43,974 nucleotides of DNA from CAIPAT01 sp037144075 (GCA_037144075.1 JBAWXM010000004.1:1-43974); one strand, 5' to 3'; shown: positions 33,687 through 41,980, counted from the stretch's first letter. Notes: generated from the sequence alone by a model not told the origin. Program-made: numbers and translations.

Positions 33687-34583
33687 TTAACCGTGCGAAA
33701 ATTCTACGCCGCCGGGCCCGCCGCCATAGAGCCAATTGGCATGTTCGGATATACCGGGAACGCCGCAGGCGTCGGCACGGCATCGGGCGCAGTTGGTCAT
33801 GACTTCCAGATGCTCCGCTGCGGCTGCCCGGGCGGCTGCCTGCTCCTTTGCCGTCGGCGCAGGAAAAGCAGACATCCATCCCTGGGGAATCAGCGGAATG
33901 ATGTTCATTCGCTGTGCGCCCCATGCAGCCGCCTTGGCGGCGACCGTTCCGACGTGAGTATCATTAATGCCGGGAACCAGCACCATATTCACTTTCACTT
34001 TAATGCCTGCTTCAACCGCCAGCCGGATACCCTGTTCCTGACGCTTTATCAATAATGTCGCTCCTTCGTCGCCGGGATAAAAAACTCCGTCAAGCAGAAT
34101 TCCTCCACAGATTTGCGTGAGAATCGCCGGAGCGACCGCATTAATTGTTACCGTAATAAAGCCGATGCCGCTTTCCGTCAGGTCATGGACCCGGTCCTGC
34201 AACATCAGTCCGTTAGTGCTCAAGCACATCAGCAGATCTGGAAAATTGTCCCGCACCAGCCGGAATGCTTCCAATGCATGTGGGCTGGCCAGCGCATCGC
34301 CCGGCCCGGCCACTCCCACTACCGCCAGTTCCGGACAGATAATCCGGGCCCGCCGCACGGTGGCTACCACACGGTCAACCGGCAGGATGCTCCGGCTGAG
34401 ACCGGGTCCGGAACCGTTGCCGGCATCCAGGCCGCGACGGCAGAACCGGCATCGGATATTGCAATCCGGACTGACCGGCAGATGAAGCCGTCCCGCCGCC
34501 GCCCGGCAATTGCCGGAGAAGCAAGGGTGAGACGACCGGCTTTCAGCAGTCTTGTTAATGGTTAATTCTTCCGTTTTTTCCAT
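33687..34583 (-). CDS. Radical SAM cofactor maturase (NifB/MarB-like)
   Basis: A 298-residue NifB-like radical SAM protein. The SAM cluster motif is C41-x3-C45-x2-C48 (DCNIRCRFC), preceded by HPC at residues 19-21, and the C-terminus has NCARCRADACG, the NifB-type second cluster motif. There is no NifX domain. NifB builds the carbide-containing 8Fe core of nitrogenase cofactors from two [4Fe-4S] clusters, so its presence says the alpha subunit carries a large NifB-derived cluster. That separates the system from protochlorophyllide- or F430-type reductases. The start at 34583 has AGGAA upstream, 14 bases from the H gene. Confidence 0.85.
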   Translation of the reverse strand: MEKTEELTINKTAESRSSHPCFSGNCRAAAGRLHLPVSPDCNIRCRFCRRGLDAGNGSGPGLSRSILPVDRVVATVRRARIICPELAVVGVAGPGDALASPHALEAFRLVRDNFPDLLMCLSTNGLMLQDRVHDLTESGIGFITVTINAVAPAILTQICGGILLDGVFYPGDEGATLLIKRQEQGIRLAVEAGIKVKVNMVLVPGINDTHVGTVAAKAAAWGAQRMNIIPLIPQGWMSAFPAPTAKEQAAARAAAAEHLEVMTNCARCRADACGVPGISEHANWLYGGGPGGVEFSHG

Positions 34584-34596
34584 ATTGGAAAAATTC

Positions 34597-35472
34597 CTAA
34601 ATTGCGGCTGCGGGAGGACGAATCTCGCCGTTTTCCAGCGCGAATAGTTCTTTAGCCCAGGCCGAAGCCCATTCTCTAAGTTCTTTTTCATCCAGCGGAA
34701 CCGGGGTAATCAGGTCTTCCTTGGTTACCACCCGTTCAGCCAGGGTACGATAAATTTTGGACTGCTCGGAATCGGGAGCAGCCTCGATCACGGTTTTGCC
34801 CTGCAATTCGCTTTGGGTCACGGTAATGCTGCGCGGCACATGAGCCACCACTTCTGTTTTGGTCTTGGCCGCAAAGTCGTTGATAATCTGCGCCGTATAG
34901 GAAGCGTTGATGGAATTGCCGATTATACCCCCGAGCAAGGCACCGCCGGTATTAGAGTATTTTTTAATGCCCTTGAACAGGTTGTTGGCCGCGTAAATTG
35001 CCATGAAATCGGCGCTGGAAACCGTAAAAACGCGGTCAGCTATTCCTTCACGGATTGGCATGGCGAAGCCACCGCAGACGACGTCGCCGAGGACATCGAA
35101 TATCACCACGTCAAGCTTCAGATCTTCGAACACATGGAGTTGTTTAAGAATTTCTACCGCGCTGATGATGCCGCGTCCGGCACAGCCCACGCCAGGAGCA
35201 GGACCTCCCGCCTCGACGCAATAGACGCCGCCGAAACCTTGATGAACGATCTCTTCCACCTTGACTTTGGCGTTTTCACGGAGGGTGTCCAGCACGGTTG
35301 GGATGTACTGACCGCCCCGCAGGGTGTTGGTCGAATCGCTTTTGGGGTCGCAACCCACCTGCATGACTTTGTAACCGGCCACGGCCAACGCCGCGCTGAT
35401 GTTCGAGGTGGTGGTCGATTTGCCAATACCGCCTTTACCGTAGATCGCAATTTGTTTAATCTTACCGCTCAT
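34597..35472 (-). CDS. Nitrogenase reductase-like ATPase (NifH/MarH-like)
   Basis: A 291-residue NifH-like [4Fe-4S] ATPase that delivers electrons to the D/K complex. The P-loop is YGKGGIGKST. C97 (GVGCAGRG) and C133 (DVVCGGFAMPIRE) hold the bridging cluster, and R100, the ADP-ribosylation site in NifH, is kept. With the start at 35472 (MSGKIKQ) these numbers agree with NifH almost exactly, which supports that start over one at 35574 that would overlap the upstream gene. The last residues (GEIRPPAAAI) differ from NifH. It is first of the H-B-D-K set. Confidence 0.88.
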   Translation of the reverse strand: MSGKIKQIAIYGKGGIGKSTTTSNISAALAVAGYKVMQVGCDPKSDSTNTLRGGQYIPTVLDTLRENAKVKVEEIVHQGFGGVYCVEAGGPAPGVGCAGRGIISAVEILKQLHVFEDLKLDVVIFDVLGDVVCGGFAMPIREGIADRVFTVSSADFMAIYAANNLFKGIKKYSNTGGALLGGIIGNSINASYTAQIINDFAAKTKTEVVAHVPRSITVTQSELQGKTVIEAAPDSEQSKIYRTLAERVVTKEDLITPVPLDEKELREWASAWAKELFALENGEIRPPAAAI

Positions 35473-35539
35473 TTTTTGTTTTTCCCGGCGGACGCGGCTA
35501 GTGTCGTCGTCTGCCGGAATTTCCTTCACTTTGTTTGGA

Positions 35540-36592
35540 TCAGTTAGTTTTGATATGTAGTTCCGGTTCGCCATTACGGAATTCTTTTTCCAGGCTGCGC
35601 CAGAGTTCTTCCTGCGGATCGCGTTTGATCAGTTTTGCCAGCGCCTCAGCATAAATACCGGTATTAATTCTGGCGTCGATATTCTCGTCGGATTTGATGT
35701 AATTAGCATCTTTCATGAAACCCCAGAACTGGACTACCGACTTCTTGAACGGGTCGGGACTTACCTGCAAATGTCCGCCGTAAAGATCCTCTCTGATCAC
35801 ATCTTTATCAATAGGAATGTACTTGGCGACAATATTCACCGTTTCATCCCGGTCATTAAGATAGAAACGGTAGGCGTCCAGCAGTCCAAGGAGGAATTTT
35901 TCAAATTTCTCCGGATTGACCTTCACTTCCGAGGACAGCGCAGTTTGGCGGCAGCAAGTGTGTCCCTTGAGTAATTCACCGGAATACTTGACAATTTTTA
36001 GTCCTTGTTTCTCTGCAAGGGTGTAGAAGGGTATCCACAAGATGCCTGCGTCCAGCGAACCTTTCTTAAGCGCTTCCAGCACTACCGCCGGAGAGTCGAA
36101 TTCCTTGAAAGTGACATCTTTGCGCCAATCTACTCCAGACTCATGCAATGCGGCGCGGAACACGATGTCGCCGGTGGCCAGCCTGACCACTCCGATGGTT
36201 GCGCCTTTGAGATTTTTCAAGTCTTTGAACCTGTCCGCGTTTTCAGGCTTGGTAACCAGAGCGGCACCTTCTCCGCCACCACCGCCGAAGATGGTGAAAT
36301 CAGCGCCTTTGGCAATAAACGCCAGCGGCGCTGCCGTGCCGAAGAACCCGACATCCAGTTTACCCGCCTTTACCGCCGCCAGACCTTCAGCAGAGTTGGT
36401 GAAGCGAAATAGTTCCACGTCTGTGCCATTCTGCTGGAAAAAGTTTTTCTCTTTGGCAATAAAGTAGAGAACCTGTTCAGCGGATGGCAGATATCCTGCT
36501 CGAATTTTAACCGCTTCCGCCGCATTGCCATTCCAGCCGAGGAGACCGAACGCGGCAACCGCTGCCCCAAAAATTTTAGGCCATTTGTTCAT
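35540..36592 (-). CDS. ABC substrate-binding protein with HTCCR motif
   Basis: A 350-residue NitT/TauT/SsuA-type periplasmic binding protein with a Sec signal peptide ending near GNAAEA. Key segments are VLYFIAKEKNFFQQNGTDVELF, AAVKAGKLDVGFFGTAAPLAFIAKGADFTIFGGG, SLDAGILWIPF and KGHTCCRQTAL. The adjacent cysteines are matched in the 36603 paralogue (YTCCR). AAGGAA precedes the ATG. It is 67 bases upstream of the NifH-like gene, so receptor and reductase are cotranscribed and probably share a substrate or product. Confidence 0.85.
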   Translation of the reverse strand: MNKWPKIFGAAVAAFGLLGWNGNAAEAVKIRAGYLPSAEQVLYFIAKEKNFFQQNGTDVELFRFTNSAEGLAAVKAGKLDVGFFGTAAPLAFIAKGADFTIFGGGGGEGAALVTKPENADRFKDLKNLKGATIGVVRLATGDIVFRAALHESGVDWRKDVTFKEFDSPAVVLEALKKGSLDAGILWIPFYTLAEKQGLKIVKYSGELLKGHTCCRQTALSSEVKVNPEKFEKFLLGLLDAYRFYLNDRDETVNIVAKYIPIDKDVIREDLYGGHLQVSPDPFKKSVVQFWGFMKDANYIKSDENIDARINTGIYAEALAKLIKRDPQEELWRSLEKEFRNGEPELHIKTN

Positions 36593-36602
36593 TTGTCATT
36601 CC

Positions 36603-37649
36603 TTATTCGTTTTGTTTTTTGTAGAACTCATTCATTTCCAGATAGGTCTTGTCGTTAGGATAGCGAGCCAGTACCTCGTCCAGCGCCTGACGATAGACTT
36701 GGGTGTCAATGTGTTTTTCCACCGGATAATCATTGGCAACATAACCGATTTCACGCATTTGGCGCCAGAAATCGAGCGTCCCTTTCTTCAACGGGTCTGG
36801 GTTGGACTGAAAAGTTTTGTTTGTGTAGGTGTCAGCTCTGATGATATCCTCGTCGATCTTCAGTGCTTTGGTGAAAATCTTGACCGTTTCGTCCGGATTC
36901 TCACGATAGAATTTGTAGGCGCGGATTTCCGCGATCAGGAAACGCTTGTAAGCATCCTTGCGGGCGTTGAAATCCTTGGTATTGGCATCGAGTCTGCAGC
37001 ATGTATAGTCGGGGCAGAAGTCGGCAATATAGTTGGACACTTTCAGGCCTCCGTATTTTACGGCCAGCGAAAAATGCGGAGAAAATACAATTCCGGCATC
37101 CACCGAGCCTTTTTTGACTGCTTCGACTACCGCTCCGACTCCGGGCAGTTCAACAATGGTGACATCCTTCCGCCAATCAATGCCGGCCCGTTGCAGAGCG
37201 CCGCGAAAGATAACGTCGCCGGTGGTTAGCTTGGCAGATCCGATCCGTTTGCCTTTGAAGTTTTCCAGATTTTTGAATTTTTCAGCGTTTTCCGGTTTGG
37301 TGATGATCGCCTGTCCGCCGATCATCATACCGCCGAAGATGGTGAAATCAGCTCCTTTGGAAATGAATAGCAGCGGCGCGGCCGTGCCGAACGTGCCGAC
37401 ATCCAGTTTATCTGCTTTGAGTGCAGTCAAACCTTCCGCAGTGGTGCTGAACTGGAACAGTTCGACTTCAATCCCTTCATCCTTGAAGAATCCTTTTTCT
37501 TTAGCCAGGAAATGAAGGCCGTGCGCAGGTTCGGCTATATACCCGACCCGGAATTTGTCCAACGGTTTACTGTCTTCAGTGGCAGCTACGGCAGCCACTG
37601 CCGCCAACGATAACGCCCCCGTAATAATGCTCTTCCAATTCATCTTCAT
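36603..37649 (-). CDS. ABC substrate-binding protein with YTCCR motif
   Basis: A 348-residue paralogue of the 35540 product with the same fold. Signal peptide MNWKSIITGALSLAAVAAVAA; FKDEGIEVELFQF, LKADKLDVGTFGTAAPLLFISKGADFTIFGG and SVDAGIVFSPHF in order, then DYTCCRLDAN. AAGGAG precedes the ATG. Ten bases separate it from the next gene. Tandem receptors with different pockets suggest that the second SsuBC-like transporter handles two related ligands. Confidence 0.85.
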   Translation of the reverse strand: MKMNWKSIITGALSLAAVAAVAATEDSKPLDKFRVGYIAEPAHGLHFLAKEKGFFKDEGIEVELFQFSTTAEGLTALKADKLDVGTFGTAAPLLFISKGADFTIFGGMMIGGQAIITKPENAEKFKNLENFKGKRIGSAKLTTGDVIFRGALQRAGIDWRKDVTIVELPGVGAVVEAVKKGSVDAGIVFSPHFSLAVKYGGLKVSNYIADFCPDYTCCRLDANTKDFNARKDAYKRFLIAEIRAYKFYRENPDETVKIFTKALKIDEDIIRADTYTNKTFQSNPDPLKKGTLDFWRQMREIGYVANDYPVEKHIDTQVYRQALDEVLARYPNDKTYLEMNEFYKKQNE

Positions 37650-37679
37650 GTTAGTGTTTCTCCTTATTGTTTTTGGTTA

Positions 37680-38345
37680 TTAACGTTTATCAAAATATTT
37701 GGTGAAATAATCGCCGCCAGCCTGGACCGCCTGGACCAGAATGATTAAGGCGATAACCGTGATGATCATAATATCGGTTTGGTAACGGTAGTAGCCGAAC
37801 CGGATGGCCAGGTCGCCAACGCCGCCGCCGCCGACAATTCCCGCCATCGCCGAATATCCGATCAGGCTGATTGCCGTAATCGTAAATCCGCTGATAAGCC
37901 CTGGCAATGCTTCCGGCAGCAAAACGTGGCGGATGATGAAAAGCGGGGTCGCTCCCATCGAGATCGCCGCCTCGATTGTTCCTAAATCCACCTCACGCAA
38001 CGATGCTTCGACCAGCCGGGCGTAAAACGCCACTGCCGCCACTGACAACGGCACCGCCGCCGCCACCGAGCCGATCGTGGTTCCCGCCACCAGTTTGGTA
38101 AACGGAAGCAGAATCACCAGCAGAATAACGAATGGAATCGAACGGATAACATTTACTATCAGTCCGCTGATGAAATTCAACCACCGATTCTGGAAAAATA
38201 ACCGGTGGACCGAGAGGAACAGGAACAGTCCCAGCGGGATTCCCACCACAATCGCCAGCGTCAGCGAAATGCTGACCATCTGAAACGTCTCGTAAAAGGC
38301 TTTGCCCATGTATTGGGAAATATCAGAAAACCAGTTAGTTGACAT
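37680..38345 (-). CDS. metI: Methionine ABC transporter permease MetI
   Basis: A 221-residue permease of the D/L-methionine importer. Five membrane segments, SIPFVILLVILLPFTKLVAGT and the EAA-type loop EAAISMGATPLFIIRHVLLPEALPG are close to MetI. GGAGG lies before the ATG, and the gene overlaps metN by 11 bases. With MetN and MetQ it forms a complete MetNIQ system, here placed upstream of the nitrogenase-like genes in one operon. Confidence 0.92.
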   Translation of the reverse strand: MSTNWFSDISQYMGKAFYETFQMVSISLTLAIVVGIPLGLFLFLSVHRLFFQNRWLNFISGLIVNVIRSIPFVILLVILLPFTKLVAGTTIGSVAAAVPLSVAAVAFYARLVEASLREVDLGTIEAAISMGATPLFIIRHVLLPEALPGLISGFTITAISLIGYSAMAGIVGGGGVGDLAIRFGYYRYQTDIMIITVIALIILVQAVQAGGDYFTKYFDKR

Positions 38346-39342
38346 GAAGCACCTCCGTATGCGCAGTATTTGCCGCGATATAACTTATTGACTTGGTGAC
38401 CTCAAACTCGCCGCCAGCCACATCGACCACGAAAATCCCGATCGGTTTCCCCCCGATATATTCTATTTTGCCGTGCAGAATATTTATATTTACATTAAAA
38501 AAACGGGCGGCTTCCGACAATACCGGTTCGACCGCTTTATTTCCCCTGTAAATAACCTTCATCAGCGTACCGGCGTGCTTTTTGAACAGCTCCTCCGGCA
38601 AGTCGAAATTCAGCGTGTATTTTATCATTTCACGAGTTACCGCATGGACCGGCGCCGAAAAAATATTATACACGTCATCCAATTCCACCAATTTACCCTG
38701 GTTCATCACTGCCACCCGGTCGCAGACGCTTTTTACCACATCCATCTCGTGTGAAATGATCACCACGGTAATCCCGAACTTCAGGTTAATGCTCTTTAAC
38801 AGATCAAGGATCGACCTGGTCGTCTCCAAATCCAGTGCGGAAGTCGGCTCATCGCAGAGCAGAATCTGCTGACTGTTGGCCAGTGCCCGGGCAATCCCGA
38901 CACGTTGTTTTTGACCGCCACTCAATTGGGCAGGGTAGGAATCCCGCTTGTCCTGGAGCCCGACTAAGGTCAGCAATTCCGTTACTCTGGCAGTGATTTC
39001 CAACTCCGGCCGCCGTGCGATTTTCATCGCCAGCGAGATATTCTGGAAGACTGTTTTATTGCGCACCAAATTGAAATGTTGAAAAATCATCCCGATCTTG
39101 AGCCGCGCTTTCCGCAACGCTTCGCCGCGAAATCCAGTGATGTCATCGCCATCGACAACGACCCGCCCGGAAGTTGGTCGCTCCAGCAGATTGATTGTCC
39201 GCAGCAGGGTGCTTTTGCCGGCGCCGCTCGCGCCGACAATGCCGAATACTTCGCCCCGCTTGATCTGAAGAGATACTGTATCAACAGCCCGGAACGTTTT
39301 GACTCCATCGAATTCAACCACTATGTCTTCCAGAAATATCAT
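38335..39342 (-). CDS. metN: Methionine ABC transporter ATPase MetN
   Basis: A 335-residue ATPase with Walker A GASGAGKST, Q-loop MIFQHFNLV, signature LSGGQKQR, Walker B ILLCDEP and H-loop ISHEMD. The C-terminal 80-90 residues form the NIL regulatory domain (LHGKIEYIGGKPIGIFVVDV), which in E. coli binds methionine and shuts import off. It starts 15 bases after metQ and overlaps metI. Its length and domain order are standard. Confidence 0.93.
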   Translation of the reverse strand: MIFLEDIVVEFDGVKTFRAVDTVSLQIKRGEVFGIVGASGAGKSTLLRTINLLERPTSGRVVVDGDDITGFRGEALRKARLKIGMIFQHFNLVRNKTVFQNISLAMKIARRPELEITARVTELLTLVGLQDKRDSYPAQLSGGQKQRVGIARALANSQQILLCDEPTSALDLETTRSILDLLKSINLKFGITVVIISHEMDVVKSVCDRVAVMNQGKLVELDDVYNIFSAPVHAVTREMIKYTLNFDLPEELFKKHAGTLMKVIYRGNKAVEPVLSEAARFFNVNINILHGKIEYIGGKPIGIFVVDVAGGEFEVTKSISYIAANTAHTEVLHVN

Positions 39343-39357
39343 TATAAATGCCTTGTC

Positions 39358-40200
39358 CTACTGCTTGATGTCCCATTTAGTGAGATACCATTGCGGCTTC
39401 TGAAATTCCTTGAAGTTATTTGCCGGATTTTCAACGACATCTTTGAATGCATCGGATGCAACAATTTCTTCAATGTCTTTGACAAATTCGCGTTCATTGT
39501 CTTCGGTACGGACCGCCACTACGATTTTATAGGGTTCGGTCAGTTGCTCAAGCGCGATCGCCGAGGAGAGTTTGAGTCCGGAAGCGATGGCATAGTTGCC
39601 GCTGATTACTGCAATATCGACGCTGTCCAGAGTACGCGGAATCTGCGCTGCATCCACCGGGGTGAATTTCAGATTTTTAGGATTGTCTGCGATGTCGCGT
39701 TCCGATGCTTTGGCCGGATCAATGTCCGGTTTGATTGTAATCAAACCGATCTTGGCCAGAAACCGCAGCGCCCTGGCTAGATTGGTCGGATCGTTGGGCA
39801 GTGTCAGCACGGAGCCATCCTTGATGTCGGCCAAACTTTTGATTTTATTGGAAAACAGTCCAAGACCGGCTGTCGGGATGCTGATACGGGGCGAAAGTTT
39901 CAAACCTCTGTCTGTCGAAAATTTCGCCAGATAGATCGAATGCTGGAAAACATTCACATCAATATCTTTTCCCGCCAGCGCCAGATTCGGCGTCACCCAG
40001 TCGCTGAATTCCTTGACATCGACTTTGTAGCCTTTTTTCTCCAATCCCGGTTTGACCGCTTTGCTGACCAGATCTCCATAAGGTCCCGGAGCCACGCCCA
40101 CAATCAGGCTGGAGCGTTCCTTGTCCACGGCCATTACCGCCGGCGCAAATACTGTTGCCGCCAGCACTCCTGAAACTGCATACGTGAAAAACTTATTCAT
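39358..40200 (-). CDS. metQ: Methionine-binding protein MetQ (NLPA family), non-lipidated
   Basis: A 280-residue periplasmic receptor of the NLPA/MetQ family. VGVAPGPYGDLVSKAVKPGLEKKGYKV, DVNVFQHSIYL, NDPTNLARALRFLAKIGLI and the late AVISGNYAIASGL are diagnostic. The signal peptide ends AVMA-VDKE with no lipobox cysteine, whereas most MetQ proteins are lipoproteins. It is preceded by a 204-base leader holding a cysteine-rich mini-frame, and it heads metNI. Ligand methionine or a thioether relative. Confidence 0.88.
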   Translation of the reverse strand: MNKFFTYAVSGVLAATVFAPAVMAVDKERSSLIVGVAPGPYGDLVSKAVKPGLEKKGYKVDVKEFSDWVTPNLALAGKDIDVNVFQHSIYLAKFSTDRGLKLSPRISIPTAGLGLFSNKIKSLADIKDGSVLTLPNDPTNLARALRFLAKIGLITIKPDIDPAKASERDIADNPKNLKFTPVDAAQIPRTLDSVDIAVISGNYAIASGLKLSSAIALEQLTEPYKIVVAVRTEDNEREFVKDIEEIVASDAFKDVVENPANNFKEFQKPQWYLTKWDIKQ

Positions 40201-40237
40201 TTCTTACCTCTTTTATTTTTGATGGTGTTAATGCCTT

Positions 40238-40254
40238 GCGGGATTTATTCCCGC
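40238..40254. repeat. GCGGGA-N5-TCCCGC hairpin upstream of metQ
   Basis: A perfect six-base-pair stem with a five-base loop, located in the metQ leader after the cysteine-rich mini-frame at 40306-40353 and about 40 bases before the metQ start. It has no T-run on the minus strand. It may be the downstream arm of an attenuator or one of the short extragenic hairpins also seen at 16882 and 28746. Confidence 0.5.
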
Positions 40255-40305
40255 CATTGTATCTAAAACTTTCAATTTTATCAAATCATCTTTTTTGAAT
40301 AACAT

Positions 40306-40353
40306 TCAAAATAAACATGTCATTATACAACAACACTCGCAGAGTTTATTCAT
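40306..40353 (-). CDS. Cysteine-rich leader peptide MNKLCECCCIMTCLF before metQ
   Basis: A 15-residue frame, five of its residues cysteine including three in a row, with a strong AAGGAG ribosome-binding site six bases before the ATG. It lies between cysK2 and metQ, in the same orientation, 105 bases before metQ. A run of TGT codons behind a good initiation site is a classic attenuator layout: ribosomes pause when charged cysteinyl-tRNA is scarce. It is unrelated in sequence to the MCCRI peptides but shares the cysteine logic. I did not find a clear terminator partner, so the mechanism is open. Confidence 0.65.
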   Translation of the reverse strand: MNKLCECCCIMTCLF

Positions 40354-40404
40354 GACTTACTCCTTTTTTGACTGGGTGAAAAAATCATTCGGAACCGAAC
40401 TTCT

Positions 40405-41364
40405 CTACGGGTTCAAATCTTGAAATAGAACTGTGGAGAGATAACGTTCGCCGGAATCTGGCAGGATAACGACGATATTTTTGCCGGCAAATTCATCAAG
40501 CTTTGCCAGTCTGACCGCCGCCGCCAGCGCCGCGCCGCTGGAGATGCCGACCACAATCCCTTCGTCTTTTGTCAAGCGTCTGGCGAATTCGATTGCTTCG
40601 GCATCCTCAACTGTTTCTACGCGGTCCACCAGCGACAAGTCAAGCACGTCGGGAATGAATCCTGCTCCGATCCCCTGTATTTTATGTGGCCCGGGTTTCA
40701 GCTCCAGTCCTTTTAGTTTTTGTGTAAGCACAGGACTGGCGGCGGGTTCGACGCCTACGGAAATGATCGGTTTATCCTTGGTTTTCTTGATGAATCTGGA
40801 AACTCCGGTAATTGTTCCGCCGGTACCGATGCCGGATACTAACACGTCTATGCCGCCGTCGGTATCTTCCCATATTTCCGGACCGGTGGTTTTCTCATGA
40901 ATTTCCGGATTGGCCGGATTTTTGAACTGCTGCGGCAGAAAATACCGTTCCGGTTCCGACGCGGCGATCTCTTCGGCGCGCCGGACTGCGCCTTTCATTC
41001 CTTCTGTACCGGGAGTAAGAATAAGATTGGCCCCGAATGCGGCAAGCATTTTGCGCCGTTCAATGCTCATCGTTTCCGGCATGGTGAGAGTCAGTTTATA
41101 GCCACGGGAAGCCGCCACAAACGCCAGCGCTATGCCTGTGTTGCCGCTGGTTGGCTCAATAATCTCCACTCCCGGCTTTAACACGCCGCGCTTTTCCGCG
41201 TCCCAGATCAGGTTCGCTCCGATACGGCATTTCACCGAATACGACGGATTGCGGCCTTCGACTTTAACTAGAATGTTGGCTTTCAAGCCTTGCGTGATTC
41301 TTCTCAGTTTGACCAACGGAGAGTGCCCGATTGTGAGACTGTTGTCTTCATAAATCTTTGCCAT
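40405..41364 (-). CDS. cysK: Cysteine synthase A (copy 2)
   Basis: O-acetylserine sulfhydrylase of 319 residues, very close to classical CysK: GRNPSYSVKCRIGANLIWDA with the PLP lysine, EPTSGNTGIALAF, TMPETMSIERRKML, GIGTGGTITGVSRF, GPHKIQGIGAGF and SGERYLSTVLF. It heads the long minus-strand operon directly behind an operator-bearing promoter with a leader of only about 50 bases. It should convert sulfide released by the downstream enzymes to cysteine. Copy 1 (15885-16865) is more divergent, so the two were not produced by a recent duplication. Confidence 0.95.
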   Translation of the reverse strand: MAKIYEDNSLTIGHSPLVKLRRITQGLKANILVKVEGRNPSYSVKCRIGANLIWDAEKRGVLKPGVEIIEPTSGNTGIALAFVAASRGYKLTLTMPETMSIERRKMLAAFGANLILTPGTEGMKGAVRRAEEIAASEPERYFLPQQFKNPANPEIHEKTTGPEIWEDTDGGIDVLVSGIGTGGTITGVSRFIKKTKDKPIISVGVEPAASPVLTQKLKGLELKPGPHKIQGIGAGFIPDVLDLSLVDRVETVEDAEAIEFARRLTKDEGIVVGISSGAALAAAVRLAKLDEFAGKNIVVILPDSGERYLSTVLFQDLNP

Positions 41365-41387
41365 TTTACAAAACTCCTTTTGTTTTT

Positions 41388-41447
41388 ATCAATGTTTATT
41401 TTATTAATAAACATTGATTATCATACTATTATTTTTGCAAAAGTCAA
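41388..41447 (-). promoter_or_regulatory. Promoter and perfect operator of the cysK2-met-mar operon
   Basis: On the minus strand TTGACT (41447-41442), a 16-base spacer and TATGAT (41425-41420) form a strong promoter. Overlapping the start region is a perfect 13-base inverted repeat ATCAATGTTTATT-N5-AATAAACATTGAT (41388-41418). The position just downstream of -10 fits a repressor. Imperfect versions at 11773, 19459 and 42387 define a small regulon in this window. I cannot name the regulator. Confidence 0.78.
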
Positions 41448-41980
41448 TATATAAGCAATAAAAAATCAATAAATTATTTAAAAAGCGCTTAGATGAAGAT
41501 GTATTATTTGCTGTTGTATATAGAAGCGATAAACATTATATCTAAAATAAGGTCTCCTCGTGGGGGTTAACAAATGCCAGGATGGAGCCGGTTCAGATGT
41601 TAAAATCCTGCCTAGCGGGTTTCGATGACTGATAGTCAAGTCTGCTGACTGCGGCTCCAGTGTCCGGCGGGGCATGATATCATGCGCTGACTGCAAGGCG
41701 AATATCCGTGCATGGTATTGTGCGGCTTGATAGGTTCGATCAGTCTAATCCATCATTAGAAATGGCATTTTCTCTGTCGGCGTCATGGAAGCGCACGGAC
41801 TCAAGTACAGGGCTATTCAATGCTAATTGAATTACACCTGAAAATATTGCAAAATGCGAAGCTTTGTGTTAGGCATTGTGAGATATAAATTATCAATGCA
41901 TAGTTATGCTCAAAGAACTTGGATTTTTTGGAAAATCTGAAGCATAACGGGTGCTGTAAAAATGCTAGCATTGAACAGAC
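41419..41980. other. Noncoding region with possible structured RNA
   Basis: Apart from the promoter at its left end I see no gene. Between 41584 and 41658 GGAGCCG and CGGCTCC can close a domain that contains a GACT-GAT-AGTC hairpin (41627-41637). Just beyond lies the palindrome GCATGATATCATGC (41672-41685). No known RNA family is recognised, and decayed coding DNA is an alternative. Confidence 0.35.

Noticed and set aside
30768..35472. True dinitrogen-fixing nitrogenase
   Set aside because: No nifE, nifN, nifV or regulatory nif genes are present, the Mo-site histidine appears absent, and the neighbours are sulfur import and assimilation genes.
34597..35472. Protochlorophyllide or F430-type reductase (BchL/CfbC)
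   Set aside because: A NifB-like maturase and full P-cluster-type cysteines in both D and K are present, and no tetrapyrrole-pathway gene is near.
41478..41696. Minus-strand frame of 72 codons
   Set aside because: No ribosome-binding site, no family features, and it overlaps the structured-looking palindromic region.
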